23,431 nucleotides of DNA from a bacterium (GTDB taxonomy: Bacteria > UBP14 > UBA6098 > 4484-93), in assembly GCA_021158465.1 (NCBI GenBank), contig JAGGUN010000044.1:1-23431 (forward strand), written 5' to 3'. Of this stretch, positions 1 through 7,248 are shown in pieces. The position numbers and the translations under genes were made by a program. Position 1 is the first letter of the stretch; the number at the start of each line of letters is the position of its first letter. The notes below the pieces were generated by a model that saw only the letters and a program-made list of their open reading frames with translations, was not told the origin of the DNA and ran no database searches.

Positions 1-312
1 AAGCCCTCCGTCCGTGGGAAGATTATCTCCCAGAAAGAATACTATATTCCGATCCTCGAGGCTCTCGTCGAGCTCGGTGGAAGTGGAAAGGTTCGAGAGG
101 TGCTGGATATCATTCATAGGAAGATGAAAGATAGATTTTCTCCGCTCGACCTCGAGCCGGTTCCAAGCGGGAAAGATATAAGATGGGAAAGCACCGTCAA
201 GTGGGCTCGTAATTGGCTGAGGGAGCAAGGCTATATCTCTTCAGATTCCCCTTGGGGTGTCTGGGAGATAACGGATAAAGGTCGTGAATATCTGAAAAGC
301 AAGAATAGGTGA
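1..312 (+). CDS. Mrr N-terminal-like winged-helix protein, 5'-truncated by window edge
   Basis: The reading frame is open from the first base to the TGA at 310-312, so the gene begins outside the window; 103 C-terminal residues are visible. The pattern (ILEALVELGGSGKVREVL near the start, then RWESTVKWARNWLREQGYI, then GVWEITDKGREYL) is that of the Mrr N-terminal winged-helix domain. That domain is known at the N-terminus of Mrr-type restriction enzymes and also as a free-standing DNA-binding module. No PD-(D/E)XK nuclease domain follows: the protein ends right after the winged helix. It may be the tail of a longer protein or a stand-alone module. Fold assignment is fairly sure; function is unknown. 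Confidence 0.7.
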   Translation, partial: KPSVRGKIISQKEYYIPILEALVELGGSGKVREVLDIIHRKMKDRFSPLDLEPVPSGKDIRWESTVKWARNWLREQGYISSDSPWGVWEITDKGREYLKSKNR

Positions 313-468
313 GGCGAGGTATAAACACTATATATAAAGGAAGCGGTAGGACTGCTCGAATAAATCCTTTGGAGTTAACCTGAGTCTCTCTCGCTTGGTA
401 ATGTTGTTAGTGAAGGTCAGCCTGAAGAAGCATTGTTGGGCGGAGAGAAAAAAGAAAGGGAGGTTGAA

Positions 469-735
469 GTGCAAGGCAGTAAGCTTTATGTGGGGAATCT
501 CAATTATTCCGCGACCAGTGGGGATTTGAGAGAGCTGTTTTCCAAGTATGGTGAGGTTAGGAGTGTCAATGTGATCCAAGGGAGAGGCTTTGGATTCATT
601 GAGATGTCCAGTCCATCGGAGGCTGAGAAAGCAAAGGAGGCACTGGACGGTTCCGAATTTCAAGGACGCTCTCTGAGGGTCGATGAAGCTCGCCCACCAA
701 GAGGCAGACCGAGAAGGGATTATCGAGGATATTAG
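469..735 (+). CDS. Single-RRM RNA-binding protein
   Basis: An 88-residue RNA recognition motif protein of the small bacterial glycine-rich RNA-binding (Rbp) type. RNP2 is KLYVGNLNY near the N-terminus and RNP1 is GRGFGFIEM in the middle; the aromatic residues that stack on RNA bases are present in both. The C-terminus is a short arginine/proline/glycine tail (ARPPRGRPRRDYRGY), as in cyanobacterial Rbp proteins. I chose the GTG at 469 because GGGAGG lies just upstream at proper spacing and the domain starts immediately. A TTG at 433 would add 12 residues but has no clear ribosome site. Such proteins bind single-stranded RNA and are often cold-induced in other bacteria; nothing here shows its regulation. 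It appears monocistronic. Confidence 0.88.
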   Translation: MQGSKLYVGNLNYSATSGDLRELFSKYGEVRSVNVIQGRGFGFIEMSSPSEAEKAKEALDGSEFQGRSLRVDEARPPRGRPRRDYRGY

Positions 736-842
736 AATAATCACAGGATAATCCAGATTTAGCAGTAAGTTCAGCAAGATTGTCTTTTACCGTCTCCCTC
801 AGCACCACTGAGTTGAGATTAGTATCAATACAAGGAGGATAA

Positions 843-1484
843 ATGAGGGTTACGATAATCTATGACAACACGGCTTACAGAAGAGACCTTCTGGCTGACT
901 GGGGGTTCTCCTGCCTGGTTGAGGTGGAGAATACACCGAGGATTCTTTTCGACACCGGGACAAACGGCTCAATCCTGCTTTCCAATATGGAGAAACTCAA
1001 GATTGACCCTGCCACGATTTCTGAGGTCTTCATCTCTCACCCCCATTTCGACCATATAGGCGGACTCTCGGCGTTTCTCAATGTGAATAGCGATGTTAAG
1101 ATCTATGTTCCTGCTTCGCTCCGAGGGGTTCGTGGTGCAAAGGAAGTAATCTCTGTGAAGGGGGCTGTGAAGCTCCACGAGAAGGTTTTCTCCACTGGCG
1201 AGCTTGACCATATAGAGCAATCGATGGCAGTTAAAACAGACAAGGGGATAGTCTTAATTGTGGGATGCTCGCATCCGAGGATGGCACATATTCTCAAGGC
1301 AGCTTCAGAGTTTGGCAAGGTTTACGCAATTATTGGCGGTCTACACGGGTTTAGAGAATACCATCTGTTTGAGGACTTGGAGCTGATTTGCCCTACCCAT
1401 TGCACCCAACATAAGCGGGAGATAAACTCTTTGTATCCGGATAAGTGCATCGAGGGTGGAGCAGGAAAAGTAATCGAGATTTAG
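843..1484 (+). CDS. Metallo-beta-lactamase-fold hydrolase
   Basis: 213 residues with an AAGGAGG site just upstream of the ATG. The zinc-binding HxHxDH motif is present (SHPHFDHIGG), preceded by FDTG. The later ligands appear as VGCSHPRM and GGLHGF, and a terminal THCTQHK supplies another His. The order and the GCSHPG-like motif resemble the subgroup containing the archaeal 7,8-dihydropterin-6-methyl-4-(beta-D-ribofuranosyl)aminobenzene 5'-phosphate synthase-like proteins, which are often so annotated in bacteria without proof. It is cytosolic (no signal peptide). The active site looks intact, so it is probably a functional hydrolase, but the substrate cannot be told from the sequence. No operon partner is evident. 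Confidence 0.85.
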   Translation: MRVTIIYDNTAYRRDLLADWGFSCLVEVENTPRILFDTGTNGSILLSNMEKLKIDPATISEVFISHPHFDHIGGLSAFLNVNSDVKIYVPASLRGVRGAKEVISVKGAVKLHEKVFSTGELDHIEQSMAVKTDKGIVLIVGCSHPRMAHILKAASEFGKVYAIIGGLHGFREYHLFEDLELICPTHCTQHKREINSLYPDKCIEGGAGKVIEI

Positions 1485-1555
1485 CCGTTTAATATGTTAA
1501 GCAAAAGGTCAAAAGAGGAAGCGTATTTTTAGCATCGTCTGGTGATTGCCAAATG

Positions 1556-1693
1556 CTACTTTGTTTCGCGGACAAGTTCCCAGTCGTTATTATCGCATTT
1601 TGAACAGGGAGCAAACGGCTTTCCCTTCACATGTGTCTCCTCGTTTCCGCATTTTGTGCATCTATAGATGCCGGATGGCGCATTTCTATCCAT
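1556..1693 (-). CDS. Small zinc-ribbon protein (45 aa)
   Basis: A tiny minus-strand gene. The ATG at 1693 is preceded by a strong AGGAGG (GAAGGAGGTCAAA-ATG on the minus strand), and the frame runs to the TAG at 1558-1556. The product has two CxxC knuckles, CTKC at residues 12-15 and CSKC at 30-33, separated by 14 residues with a THVKGKPFAP turn. This is the layout of a rubredoxin-type or RPB9-type zinc ribbon. It ends in NDWELVRET. Similar mini zinc ribbons are common in anaerobic bacteria and are of unknown function. It reads against its neighbours. The same frame continues open upstream of the ATG without a recognisable domain, so the Shine-Dalgarno-supported ATG is taken as the start. Confidence 0.8.
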   Translation of the reverse strand: MDRNAPSGIYRCTKCGNEETHVKGKPFAPCSKCDNNDWELVRETK

Positions 1694-1779
1694 TTTGACC
1701 TCCTTCTGATTTGAGTTCTGCTTGTTTTCGGTGTTGTTACAATCTATTATCTCCCCTACACCGTCAGTTTTCGGCTTTA

Positions 1780-1842
1780 TTATTTCCGTTGCTTGCTGGT
1801 TTGAATGTCTTCGAGGTTATCACCGAGAATAAGCTGGTTCAT
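1780..1842 (-). pseudogene. N-terminal stub resembling a site-specific DNA methyltransferase
   Basis: On the minus strand an ATG at 1842 opens a 20-codon frame beginning MNQLILGDNLE and closing at a TAA. The NxLILGDNLE start is characteristic of the N-terminus of amino-group DNA methyltransferases of the N6-adenine/N4-cytosine class, where it is normally followed by the D/NPPY-type catalytic region. Here similarity stops after about 11 residues and the rest of the gene is absent. A good promoter-like sequence lies about 50 bp upstream (1890-1918). The likeliest reading is the 5' end of a deleted methyltransferase gene. The match is short, so the call is tentative. Confidence 0.4.
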
Positions 1843-1889
1843 AAATGTCCGTTAATTGGGCATGAAAAGCTCTCTTTATCTATAATAAC

Positions 1890-1918
1890 AAAATAAACGG
1901 CAAATGAGGAGAAGTCAA
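1890..1918 (-). promoter_or_regulatory. Sigma-70-like promoter reading toward 1842
   Basis: On the minus strand TTGACT (1918-1913) is followed by a 17-bp spacer and TATTTT (1895-1890). It would start transcription near 1883, about 40 nt before the methyltransferase-like stub and about 190 nt before the zinc-ribbon gene, which it may now drive with a long leader. Confidence 0.45.
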
Positions 1919-1952
1919 GACAATTTTCAAGACTGCTCTATCTAAATTTTAT

Positions 1953-1980
1953 TTGCTGAAATTAGTTTTCCGCTTATATT
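1953..1980 (+). promoter_or_regulatory. Putative hutU promoter
   Basis: TTGCTG at 1953-1958, a 16-bp spacer and TATATT at 1975-1980 (five of six bases match the -10 consensus). The start would be near 1987, leaving a leader of under 30 nt that contains the AGGAGG at 2004-2009. Confidence 0.45.
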
Positions 1981-2014
1981 TTATCAAGTGAAACAGACAA
2001 ATCAGGAGGTTGCA

Positions 2015-3694
2015 ATGCCAGAGCATATCATTCATGCACCGCGGGGGAATAAACTTTCCTGCAAGGGTTGGCATCAGGAGGCTGCAATGCGTATGCTTAT
2101 GAACAATCTCGACCCTGATGTCGCCGAGGACACCGATAACCTCATCGTCTATGGTGGCACGGGCAAGGCTGTCCGAAATTGGGACTGCTACGAGGCTATC
2201 ATCCGCACATTGAAAGAGCTCGAGAACGATGAAACACTGCTCGTTCAATCGGGCAAGCCGGTCGGTGTGTTCAAGACGAGCGAATGGGTGCCGAGAGTTA
2301 TTATTGCCAACTCGAACCTTGTTCCACACTGGGCAAGCTGGGACTATTTCAACGAGCTCGACCGCAAGGGCTTGATTATGTATGGTCAGATGACCGCCGG
2401 TAGCTGGATTTATATCGGCACGCAGGGAATTCTTCAGGGGACTTATGAGACATTCGCCGCCGCTGGACGCAAGAGGTTCGGCACGGATGACCTTAGAGGG
2501 CATCTCATCGTTTCCGGTGGTTGCGGTGCAATGTCAGGTGCGCAGCCGCTCGCCGCTACGATGAACAATGCAACATATCTCGCCGCCGAGGTGCAGAGAC
2601 CCCGAATCGAGAAGCGCATCAGGTCCAGATACCTCGATGAGATAGAAGAAAGTCTGGATGCGGCAATCAATCGAGCGTTAGACTATGCCAAGAGGGGAAT
2701 AGCCAAGAGCATCGTCTGGCACGGTAATGTCGTTGACCTTCTGCAGGCTCTTGTTGATAGGAATATCACCCCTTCGCTTCTCACCGACCAGACATCGGCA
2801 CACGACCCGCTCAACGGTTATGTCCCACAGGGGTTGAGCTATGAGGAGGCAGTTGAGCTCCGTAAGAGAGACCCCGTGGAGTACAAGAAGCGCTCTTTCA
2901 AGACGATGGCAAAGCATATCCGCCTGATGATGACGCTTCAGGAGCGTGGTGCAGAGACGTTTGACTACGGCAATAATCTTCGTGGGAATGCCGTTGCTGG
3001 TGGCTACATAAAGGAGGAAGAGGTTAGGAATCCTGACGGCAGCTGGCGGTATCCTGGTTTCGTGCCGGCATACATAAGACCGCTATTCTGCGAGGGGCAG
3101 GGACCCTTCCGTTGGGCGGCGCTGTCTGGCGACCCAGATGACATTTACCTAATCGATGAGGAACTTATGAAGCTCTTCCCCGAGAAAACTCATCTTCGCC
3201 GCTGGCTGACGCTTGCTCGTGAGCGTGTTGCGTTCCAAGGGTTACCGACAAGAATATGCTGGCTTGGATACGGTGAGCGGGATAAAGCTGGCTTGATGTT
3301 CAATCGTCTGGTGCGTGAGGGCAAGCTCAAGGCTCCGATTGTCATTGGTCGTGACCATCTCGATGGTGGTAGTGTGGCATCGCCGAACCGTGAGACCGAG
3401 GGTATGAAGGATGGCAGCGACGCTATCGCCGATTGGCCACTGCTGAATTTTGCCCTCAATGCAATATCCGGTGCTTCTTGGGTGTCGTTCCATCACGGCG
3501 GAGGAGTGGGTATCGGCTATTCGCTCCACGCCGGGCAGGTAATTGTTGCCGACGGAACGGAGATGATGGATGTTCGCTTGAAGCGGGTATTGACCAACGA
3601 CCCAGGCACAGGAATTATGCGCCACGCCGACGCCGGATATGAAAAGGCAATCGAGTTCGCAAAAAAGTATGGTGTGAAGATACCGATGATATGA
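2015..3694 (+). CDS. hutU: Urocanate hydratase
   Basis: Second enzyme of histidine degradation: NAD+-dependent hydration of urocanate to 4-imidazolone-5-propionate, cytosolic. 559 residues, the usual length. Hallmarks are [52 protein letters not shown], and [14 protein letters not shown] with the conserved Cys at residue 415 (equivalent to Cys410 of the Pseudomonas enzyme). [31 protein letters not shown] and the terminal [10 protein letters not shown] follow. The dinucleotide-binding loop reads [14 protein letters not shown] instead of the commoner GLGGMGGAQPLA. I chose the ATG at 2015 because AGGAGG lies 5 bp before it; a GTG at 1988 is in frame but lacks a ribosome site. No hutH, hutI or hutG lies nearby. 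Its last 23 codons recur downstream at 4330. Confidence 0.97.
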   Translation: MPEHIIHAPRGNKLSCKGWHQEAAMRMLMNNLDPDVAEDTDNLIVYGGTGKAVRNWDCYEAIIRTLKELENDETLLVQSGKPVGVFKTSEWVPRVIIANSNLVPHWASWDYFNELDRKGLIMYGQMTAGSWIYIGTQGILQGTYETFAAAGRKRFGTDDLRGHLIVSGGCGAMSGAQPLAATMNNATYLAAEVQRPRIEKRIRSRYLDEIEESLDAAINRALDYAKRGIAKSIVWHGNVVDLLQALVDRNITPSLLTDQTSAHDPLNGYVPQGLSYEEAVELRKRDPVEYKKRSFKTMAKHIRLMMTLQERGAETFDYGNNLRGNAVAGGYIKEEEVRNPDGSWRYPGFVPAYIRPLFCEGQGPFRWAALSGDPDDIYLIDEELMKLFPEKTHLRRWLTLARERVAFQGLPTRICWLGYGERDKAGLMFNRLVREGKLKAPIVIGRDHLDGGSVASPNRETEGMKDGSDAIADWPLLNFALNAISGASWVSFHHGGGVGIGYSLHAGQVIVADGTEMMDVRLKRVLTNDPGTGIMRHADAGYEKAIEFAKKYGVKIPMI

Positions 3695-3706
3695 CAGAAA
3701 AATCTG
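3621..3706 (+). repeat. Direct repeat, copy A (hutU 3' end)
   Basis: The last 24 codons of hutU plus 12 bp beyond its stop. It matches 4330-4415 without gaps; I count 12 mismatches in 86 bp (86% identity). Repeat spacing is 709 bp and the hicBA pair lies between the copies. Confidence 0.9.
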
Positions 3707-3735
3707 TTGTAATTTTGCGTCTAAGGAGTATATTT

Positions 3736-3849
3736 GATGGTGTGCAATATGAGAGGTATTTATAACTACGAGAGAAATTGCCCTTGATGAGAAGGCTATG
3801 GACGAGCTAAAACAACCTATCCGCCGGACGATACGGGTAATCTTGTGAG
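3736..3849 (+). other. Short eroded-looking coding stretch before hicB
   Basis: AAGGAG followed by an ATG at 3736 opens a 16-codon frame that ends in TGA. The neighbouring frame then stays open (ITTREIALDEKAMDELKQ...) to a TGA at 3847-3849 that overlaps the hicB ribosome site. This could be a frameshifted gene of about 40 codons or chance. I do not recognise either part. Confidence 0.2.
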
Positions 3850-3857
3850 GAGGCGAA

Positions 3858-4088
3858 GTGCGAGATACTATTCAGTGCATTATCTACAAGGGAGAGGAGT
3901 ATTATGTTGCCGAATGCCTCGATTTCCCGGTTGTGACGCAGGGTAAGACCCTCGATGAGGCTGTTGCAAATCTTGAAGAAGCTATTGCACTTCATCTTGA
4001 GGGAAAAAACCTGAACGAACTGGGGTTTGTTTCCTCGCCGAGGCTGGAGATAAGAATCGAGGCGGAAAAAATTCCTGATGTCTCATAG
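3858..4088 (+). CDS. hicB: HicB-family antitoxin, minimal form (locus 1)
   Basis: 76 residues starting at a GTG with AGGAGG (3848-3853) just upstream. The central block YYVAECLDFPVVTQGKTLDE followed by an EAI..HLE helix is the HicB/UPF0150 partial RNase-H-like fold that sits on the toxin. There is no C-terminal ribbon-helix-helix or HTH domain, so this antitoxin is unlikely to repress its own promoter by itself. It precedes the toxin gene and overlaps it by 11 bp, which implies translational coupling. The antitoxin-first order is the reverse of E. coli hicAB but common for the short form. The pair lies between two copies of the hutU 3' end. Confidence 0.9.
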   Translation: MRDTIQCIIYKGEEYYVAECLDFPVVTQGKTLDEAVANLEEAIALHLEGKNLNELGFVSSPRLEIRIEAEKIPDVS

Positions 4089-4323
4089 GCTGCGCAGGTT
4101 ATCGGGTTGGGAGATTGTCCAGATACTGAAGAAATTCGGTTTCAGTGTTGTTAGGCAGCATGGGAGTCATATCAAGCTAAGGAGAATTGGCGAAGGCTCA
4201 CAGCAGACCATTACAATACCTCTTCATAAGGAGCTCGATACTGGCACGCTCCGCGCAATCATCCGGCAAGCGAGCAGGTTCATTCCGTTTGAAGAGCTCA
4301 GAAAAGTATTCTGGATAGATTAA
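4078..4323 (+). CDS. hicA: HicA-family mRNA interferase toxin (locus 1)
   Basis: 81 residues with the double-stranded-RNA-binding-like HicA fold: an N-terminal GWEIVQILKKFGFSVVRQ helix-strand, then the catalytic GSH (HGSHIKLRR), then IPLHKELDTGTLRAIIRQAS. HicA toxins cleave mRNA using the His of the GSH motif and are neutralised by HicB. All key residues are present, so the toxin should be active. Its ATG lies within the last codons of hicB (11-bp overlap). The stop codon is only 6 bp before the second hutU-tail repeat (4330), so the cassette ends right at the repeat border. Confidence 0.92.
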   Translation: MSHRLRRLSGWEIVQILKKFGFSVVRQHGSHIKLRRIGEGSQQTITIPLHKELDTGTLRAIIRQASRFIPFEELRKVFWID

Positions 4324-4329
4324 TCGCTT

Positions 4330-4415
4330 GCCACGCCGACGCGGGATATGAAAAGGCGATTAGGTTCGCAATAAGGTATGGCGTGAAGATACCGAGGATA
4401 TGATAGAGAAATCCG
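4330..4415 (+). repeat. Direct repeat, copy B (displaced hutU 3' end)
   Basis: Encodes in frame [18 protein letters not shown] and a TGA; by hand 19 of the last 23 HutU residues are identical. It has no start codon or upstream part of hutU, so it is a gene-end fragment. The 12 differences from copy A change E, K, K and M to R, I, R and R. It has thus drifted, or it came from a related hutU. Confidence 0.9.
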
Positions 4416-4471
4416 GAGCCTCGATAACAAATAGCTGGTTTTTTCCTTGTATTATGAGATTTTTCGGGTAA

Positions 4472-4477
4472 TATAAT
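4472..4477 (+). promoter_or_regulatory. Putative -10 element for the secreted-protein gene
   Basis: A perfect TATAAT about 70 bp upstream of the ATG at 4545. The only -35 candidate, TTGTAT at 4447-4452, is weak and spaced 19 bp. It lies between the repeat and the gene, as a promoter for a gene cut off from hutU should. Confidence 0.4.
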
Positions 4478-4544
4478 CATGTGCATGAGGTTGCTAAGGA
4501 TGAAAGTTGTTAAACCCAAAACCTTATTTTTAAGGAGGACACTA

Positions 4545-5213
4545 ATGAAAAGGGCGATTCTATCCTTTCTGGTTCTGTTTCTGTTTGTCGGTTCACTTTT
4601 TGCCATTCAGATTAACATCCGCCGCCTGCCAGGTGGACCGCCTGTTTGCTATGAGATTGAGGTTATCCACGATGGCGAGCCGCCAGACCCCATTACCGAT
4701 TTTCATTTTGATGTCTCGATGCCCTGTCAGATTGTTGAGGCAGGAGGTCCCGAGGGATGGGAGCTTCGATACGCTTTGCCCAACTCGTTCGTCGAGATGG
4801 ATGCTGCAGGAGAAGGCTCTGAGATACCAGCTGGTGAAACCGGGACATTTATTGTCTGTGTCGATGGCGAGTGCGAAGATGCCACATACAGGCTCTATCT
4901 GACGAGTGGAGGAGCTGTCATACCTGGCACGGAGCGAAGCGGACCACTGGGAGGTCTGAGTGTGGACAGCAGAGAGTCCACTGAATATTTTTCCCTCAAT
5001 ATTTCCCCCAATCCTTTCAATTCTGCTTGCTGGATTATTGCTCCAGCGGATGCAACAATAGAGATATTCGATTTGCAGGGTAGGATGGTTGCTCGGTTGC
5101 CAGAGGGGAAAAGTATGTGGCAGCCTGATGGGCGGCTTGGCGGCGGGATATACCTCGTGAGGGCGACGAAAGAGGGATGCACGAAAATAAAGAGAGTTAT
5201 ATATCTGAAATAG
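4545..5213 (+). CDS. Secreted protein with C-terminal sorting/FlgD-Ig-like domain
   Basis: 222 residues. The ATG at 4545 has AGGAGG 6 bp upstream and opens a clear signal peptide (MKRAILSFLVLFLFVGSLFA, cleavage likely after A20). The in-frame start 22 codons earlier would bury the signal and has no ribosome site. Residues about 21-135 are a beta-rich module of unknown family containing three Cys. From about residue 150 comes a module beginning FSLNISPNPFN, then IEIFDLQGRMVARLP, GGIYLVRAT and KRVIYLK at the very end. That is the pattern of the type A sorting domain of the type IX secretion system and of the related FlgD Ig-like fold. The protein is therefore probably exported and perhaps surface-attached. 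A protein with the same C-terminus is encoded at 23243-23431. Confidence 0.85.
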   Translation: MKRAILSFLVLFLFVGSLFAIQINIRRLPGGPPVCYEIEVIHDGEPPDPITDFHFDVSMPCQIVEAGGPEGWELRYALPNSFVEMDAAGEGSEIPAGETGTFIVCVDGECEDATYRLYLTSGGAVIPGTERSGPLGGLSVDSRESTEYFSLNISPNPFNSACWIIAPADATIEIFDLQGRMVARLPEGKSMWQPDGRLGGGIYLVRATKEGCTKIKRVIYLK

Positions 5214-5281
5214 CCGCAATCCCTGGGAGTGCCTTCTATTACGATTGAGCCATCGAAGTTCAATAAGAAAAGAGGCGAGAA

Positions 5282-6604
5282 GTGACAAGGGATGAACTGT
5301 TGGTTGAGGTTAAAAATTCAGAGGTTGAGGTTGTCAGGCTCTGGTTCACGGATGTATTGGGTATGCTAAAGGGGTTTTCGCTTCGAGTCGAGGATTTGCC
5401 TAAGGCTCTGGATGAGGGTATCGGTTTCGATGGCTCGTCGGTTGAGGGGTTTGTGAGGATTGAGGAGAGCGACCTTCTCCTTCTTCCCGATCCATCGACT
5501 TTTACGCTTTTGCCTGCGGAATTTGGCGGGGTCAGAACCGCGGTGATGATTTGCGATATCGTTTATCCCGACGGAACAGCTTTCGAGTCCGACCCTCGTT
5601 TCGTTCTGAGAAATACTCTCGAGCGTGCAATGTCCTTTAAATTCGAGCAGTTCTATGTTGGTCCGGAGTTGGAGTATTTTTACTTTCCGTCGGAGTCGGA
5701 ACCGGTGCCATTGGACTCTGGAGGGTATTTCGATATCCTGCCCCTGGATAGGGTTGCCTGTGCACGGAAGCAGACCTTTATCGCTCTGAGGAGACTGGGA
5801 ATTGATGTTGAGGCAAGCCATCATGAGGTCGCCAAGAGCCAGCACGAACTCGATTTCCGCTACACCGACGCACTCACTATGGCTGACAGGCTCCAGATGA
5901 CGAAGTTGATTGTCAAGGAGATTGCGCGGAAGAACGGTTTATTCGCATCGTTTATGCCGAAGCCCATATTTGGTCAGAATGGCAGCGGGCTTCATATTCA
6001 CCAATCCCTGTTTTCTGACTCCAAAAATGAATTCTATAGCCCGAGCGACCCATATAACCTCTCCGAGACGGCGAAGCATTATGTCGCTGGATTGCTGAAG
6101 CACTCGAAAGAGATAACAGCTGTGACGAACCAATGGGTGAACTCGTATAAGCGTTTGGTGCCAGGATATGAGGCTCCTACATATATATCCTGGGGACGGC
6201 GGAACCGTTCGGCTCTCGTAAGGGTGCCATCGTTCAAACCATCTCATCCGCTTTCATGCCGCGTTGAATACCGCGCTCCTGACCCAGCCTGCAATCCGTA
6301 TCTGACTTTCGCCGTTATGCTTGCCGCAGGTCTCGAGGGTATCCAAAAGAAATATCCACTGAGTGAGCCCATCGAACTCGACATCTATACTATGCCCCAG
6401 AAAGAGCGGAATGAAAGGGGGATTGAATCTCTTCCGGATTCGCTTTATGCGGCAGTGCTTGAAATGGAACGCAGCGAGCTTGTTAAAAAGACTTTCGGGG
6501 AGAAACTGTTCGCAAAATATGTTATGAACAAGCATAAGGAGTGGGAGCGATATCGTGTGCAGGTGACCGACTACGAACTTCGAGAATACCTTCCAACGCT
6601 GTGA
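5282..6604 (+). CDS. glnA: Glutamine synthetase, type I
   Basis: ATP-dependent ligation of ammonia to glutamate; a cytosolic dodecamer in this family. 440 residues, the length of the GSI-alpha group (for example Bacillus subtilis), which lacks the 25-residue insertion of the adenylylated GSI-beta enzymes. Visible motifs are the Asp/Ser latch loop FDGSSVEGF followed by ESDLLLLPD, metal-ligand GPELEYF, HHEVAKSQHELDF, NGSGLHIHQSLF, the flap and ATP region GYEAPTYISWGRRNRSALVRVP, and CRVEYRAPDPACNPYL. The tyrosine that is adenylylated in E. coli aligns to DIYTMP, but the surrounding NLYDLPPE motif is not conserved, so adenylylation is unlikely. The start is a GTG at 5282 with GAGG 6 bp before it. 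No glnB or glnR gene is near. Confidence 0.95.
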   Translation: MTRDELLVEVKNSEVEVVRLWFTDVLGMLKGFSLRVEDLPKALDEGIGFDGSSVEGFVRIEESDLLLLPDPSTFTLLPAEFGGVRTAVMICDIVYPDGTAFESDPRFVLRNTLERAMSFKFEQFYVGPELEYFYFPSESEPVPLDSGGYFDILPLDRVACARKQTFIALRRLGIDVEASHHEVAKSQHELDFRYTDALTMADRLQMTKLIVKEIARKNGLFASFMPKPIFGQNGSGLHIHQSLFSDSKNEFYSPSDPYNLSETAKHYVAGLLKHSKEITAVTNQWVNSYKRLVPGYEAPTYISWGRRNRSALVRVPSFKPSHPLSCRVEYRAPDPACNPYLTFAVMLAAGLEGIQKKYPLSEPIELDIYTMPQKERNERGIESLPDSLYAAVLEMERSELVKKTFGEKLFAKYVMNKHKEWERYRVQVTDYELREYLPTL

Positions 6605-6649
6605 GGCAGATTCCTTTGTTGAGAGACTTATCTGTCTAAAGTAGGGCTT

Positions 6650-7186
6650 ATGCATCCTGTTCGCAGGGTAGCGCTATCTGGGATATTTGTTGCGCTCGGT
6701 GTAGCAGTTGGTTTTCTGCTTGCTTCTGTTCCGAACATCGAGCTTGTAACATTTATTATCTTTATTGGCGGAGTTTGTCTCGGAGCTTTCTCCGGTGCCG
6801 TTGTGGGTGGCACGACATTCTTCCTCTTTTCTCTGTTCAATCCGTATGGCATAGCGCCTCTTCCGCTTCTCGTTCTGCAGATACTGTCAGGTATAATAAT
6901 CGGTGTATCGGGTGGAATGCTCGGTCGGCTCGGCGTCCGACGGCTTCCTGTGCCGATGAGGTTTGTTATCGGTGCTGCGTTCGGCTTCCTCCTCACACTT
7001 GTGTATGATATTTTAACCAATATCGGTGCCTACATTGCAGCAGGCACGCCCGATACATTCTGGGCGTTTATCATAAGTGGTTTATCATTCTCTGTGATAC
7101 ACATAGTATCGAATGCGCTCATATTTGCTGTGCTGTTTCCTGCTCTGGTTTCCCGCCTTCCCGATGCCCTGTGGAAAGATAGATGA
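6650..7186 (+). CDS. ECF transporter S component (substrate-binding membrane protein)
   Basis: 178 residues, almost wholly hydrophobic, with five to six predicted membrane segments. The features SGIFVALGVAVGF near the N-terminus, PNIELVTFIIFIGGVCLG, a loop ending FNPYGIAPLPLL and a final SNALIFAVLFP segment match S components of energy-coupling factor vitamin importers. These bind a vitamin or precursor and work with a shared EcfT/EcfA module, which is not in this window; that fits the group II (shared-module) arrangement. The substrate cannot be deduced. It lies 45 bp after glnA on the same strand and has only a weak ribosome site (AGGG), so it may be co-transcribed with glnA. Confidence 0.78.
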   Translation: MHPVRRVALSGIFVALGVAVGFLLASVPNIELVTFIIFIGGVCLGAFSGAVVGGTTFFLFSLFNPYGIAPLPLLVLQILSGIIIGVSGGMLGRLGVRRLPVPMRFVIGAAFGFLLTLVYDILTNIGAYIAAGTPDTFWAFIISGLSFSVIHIVSNALIFAVLFPALVSRLPDALWKDR

Positions 7187-7194
7187 GTTTCCAC

Positions 7195-7223
7195 TTGACA
7201 TTTATTTTGAAGCTAAGTTAAAT
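7195..7223 (+). promoter_or_regulatory. Consensus-like sigma-70 promoter of hicBA locus 2
   Basis: TTGACA at 7195-7200 (perfect -35), exactly 17 bp, then TTAAAT at 7218-7223. Transcription would start near 7230, about 20 nt before hicB, whose ribosome site AGGGGG is at 7238-7243. I see no inverted repeat that would serve as an operator. Confidence 0.65.
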
Positions 7224-7248
7224 TAAAACCTGAAAACAGGGGGTTTCA

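Noticed and set aside
433-468. TTG start adding 12 residues to the RRM protein
   Set aside because: No ribosome site before the TTG, whereas the GTG at 469 has GGGAGG and begins right at the domain.
798-812. CTCAG...CTGAG inverted repeat upstream of the metallo-beta-lactamase gene
   Set aside because: The stem is 5 bp without a T run and with no promoter beside it; it could easily be chance.
1711-1896. 61-codon plus-strand frame
   Set aside because: It lies opposite the methyltransferase-like stub and its promoter, has no ribosome site and no recognisable protein pattern.
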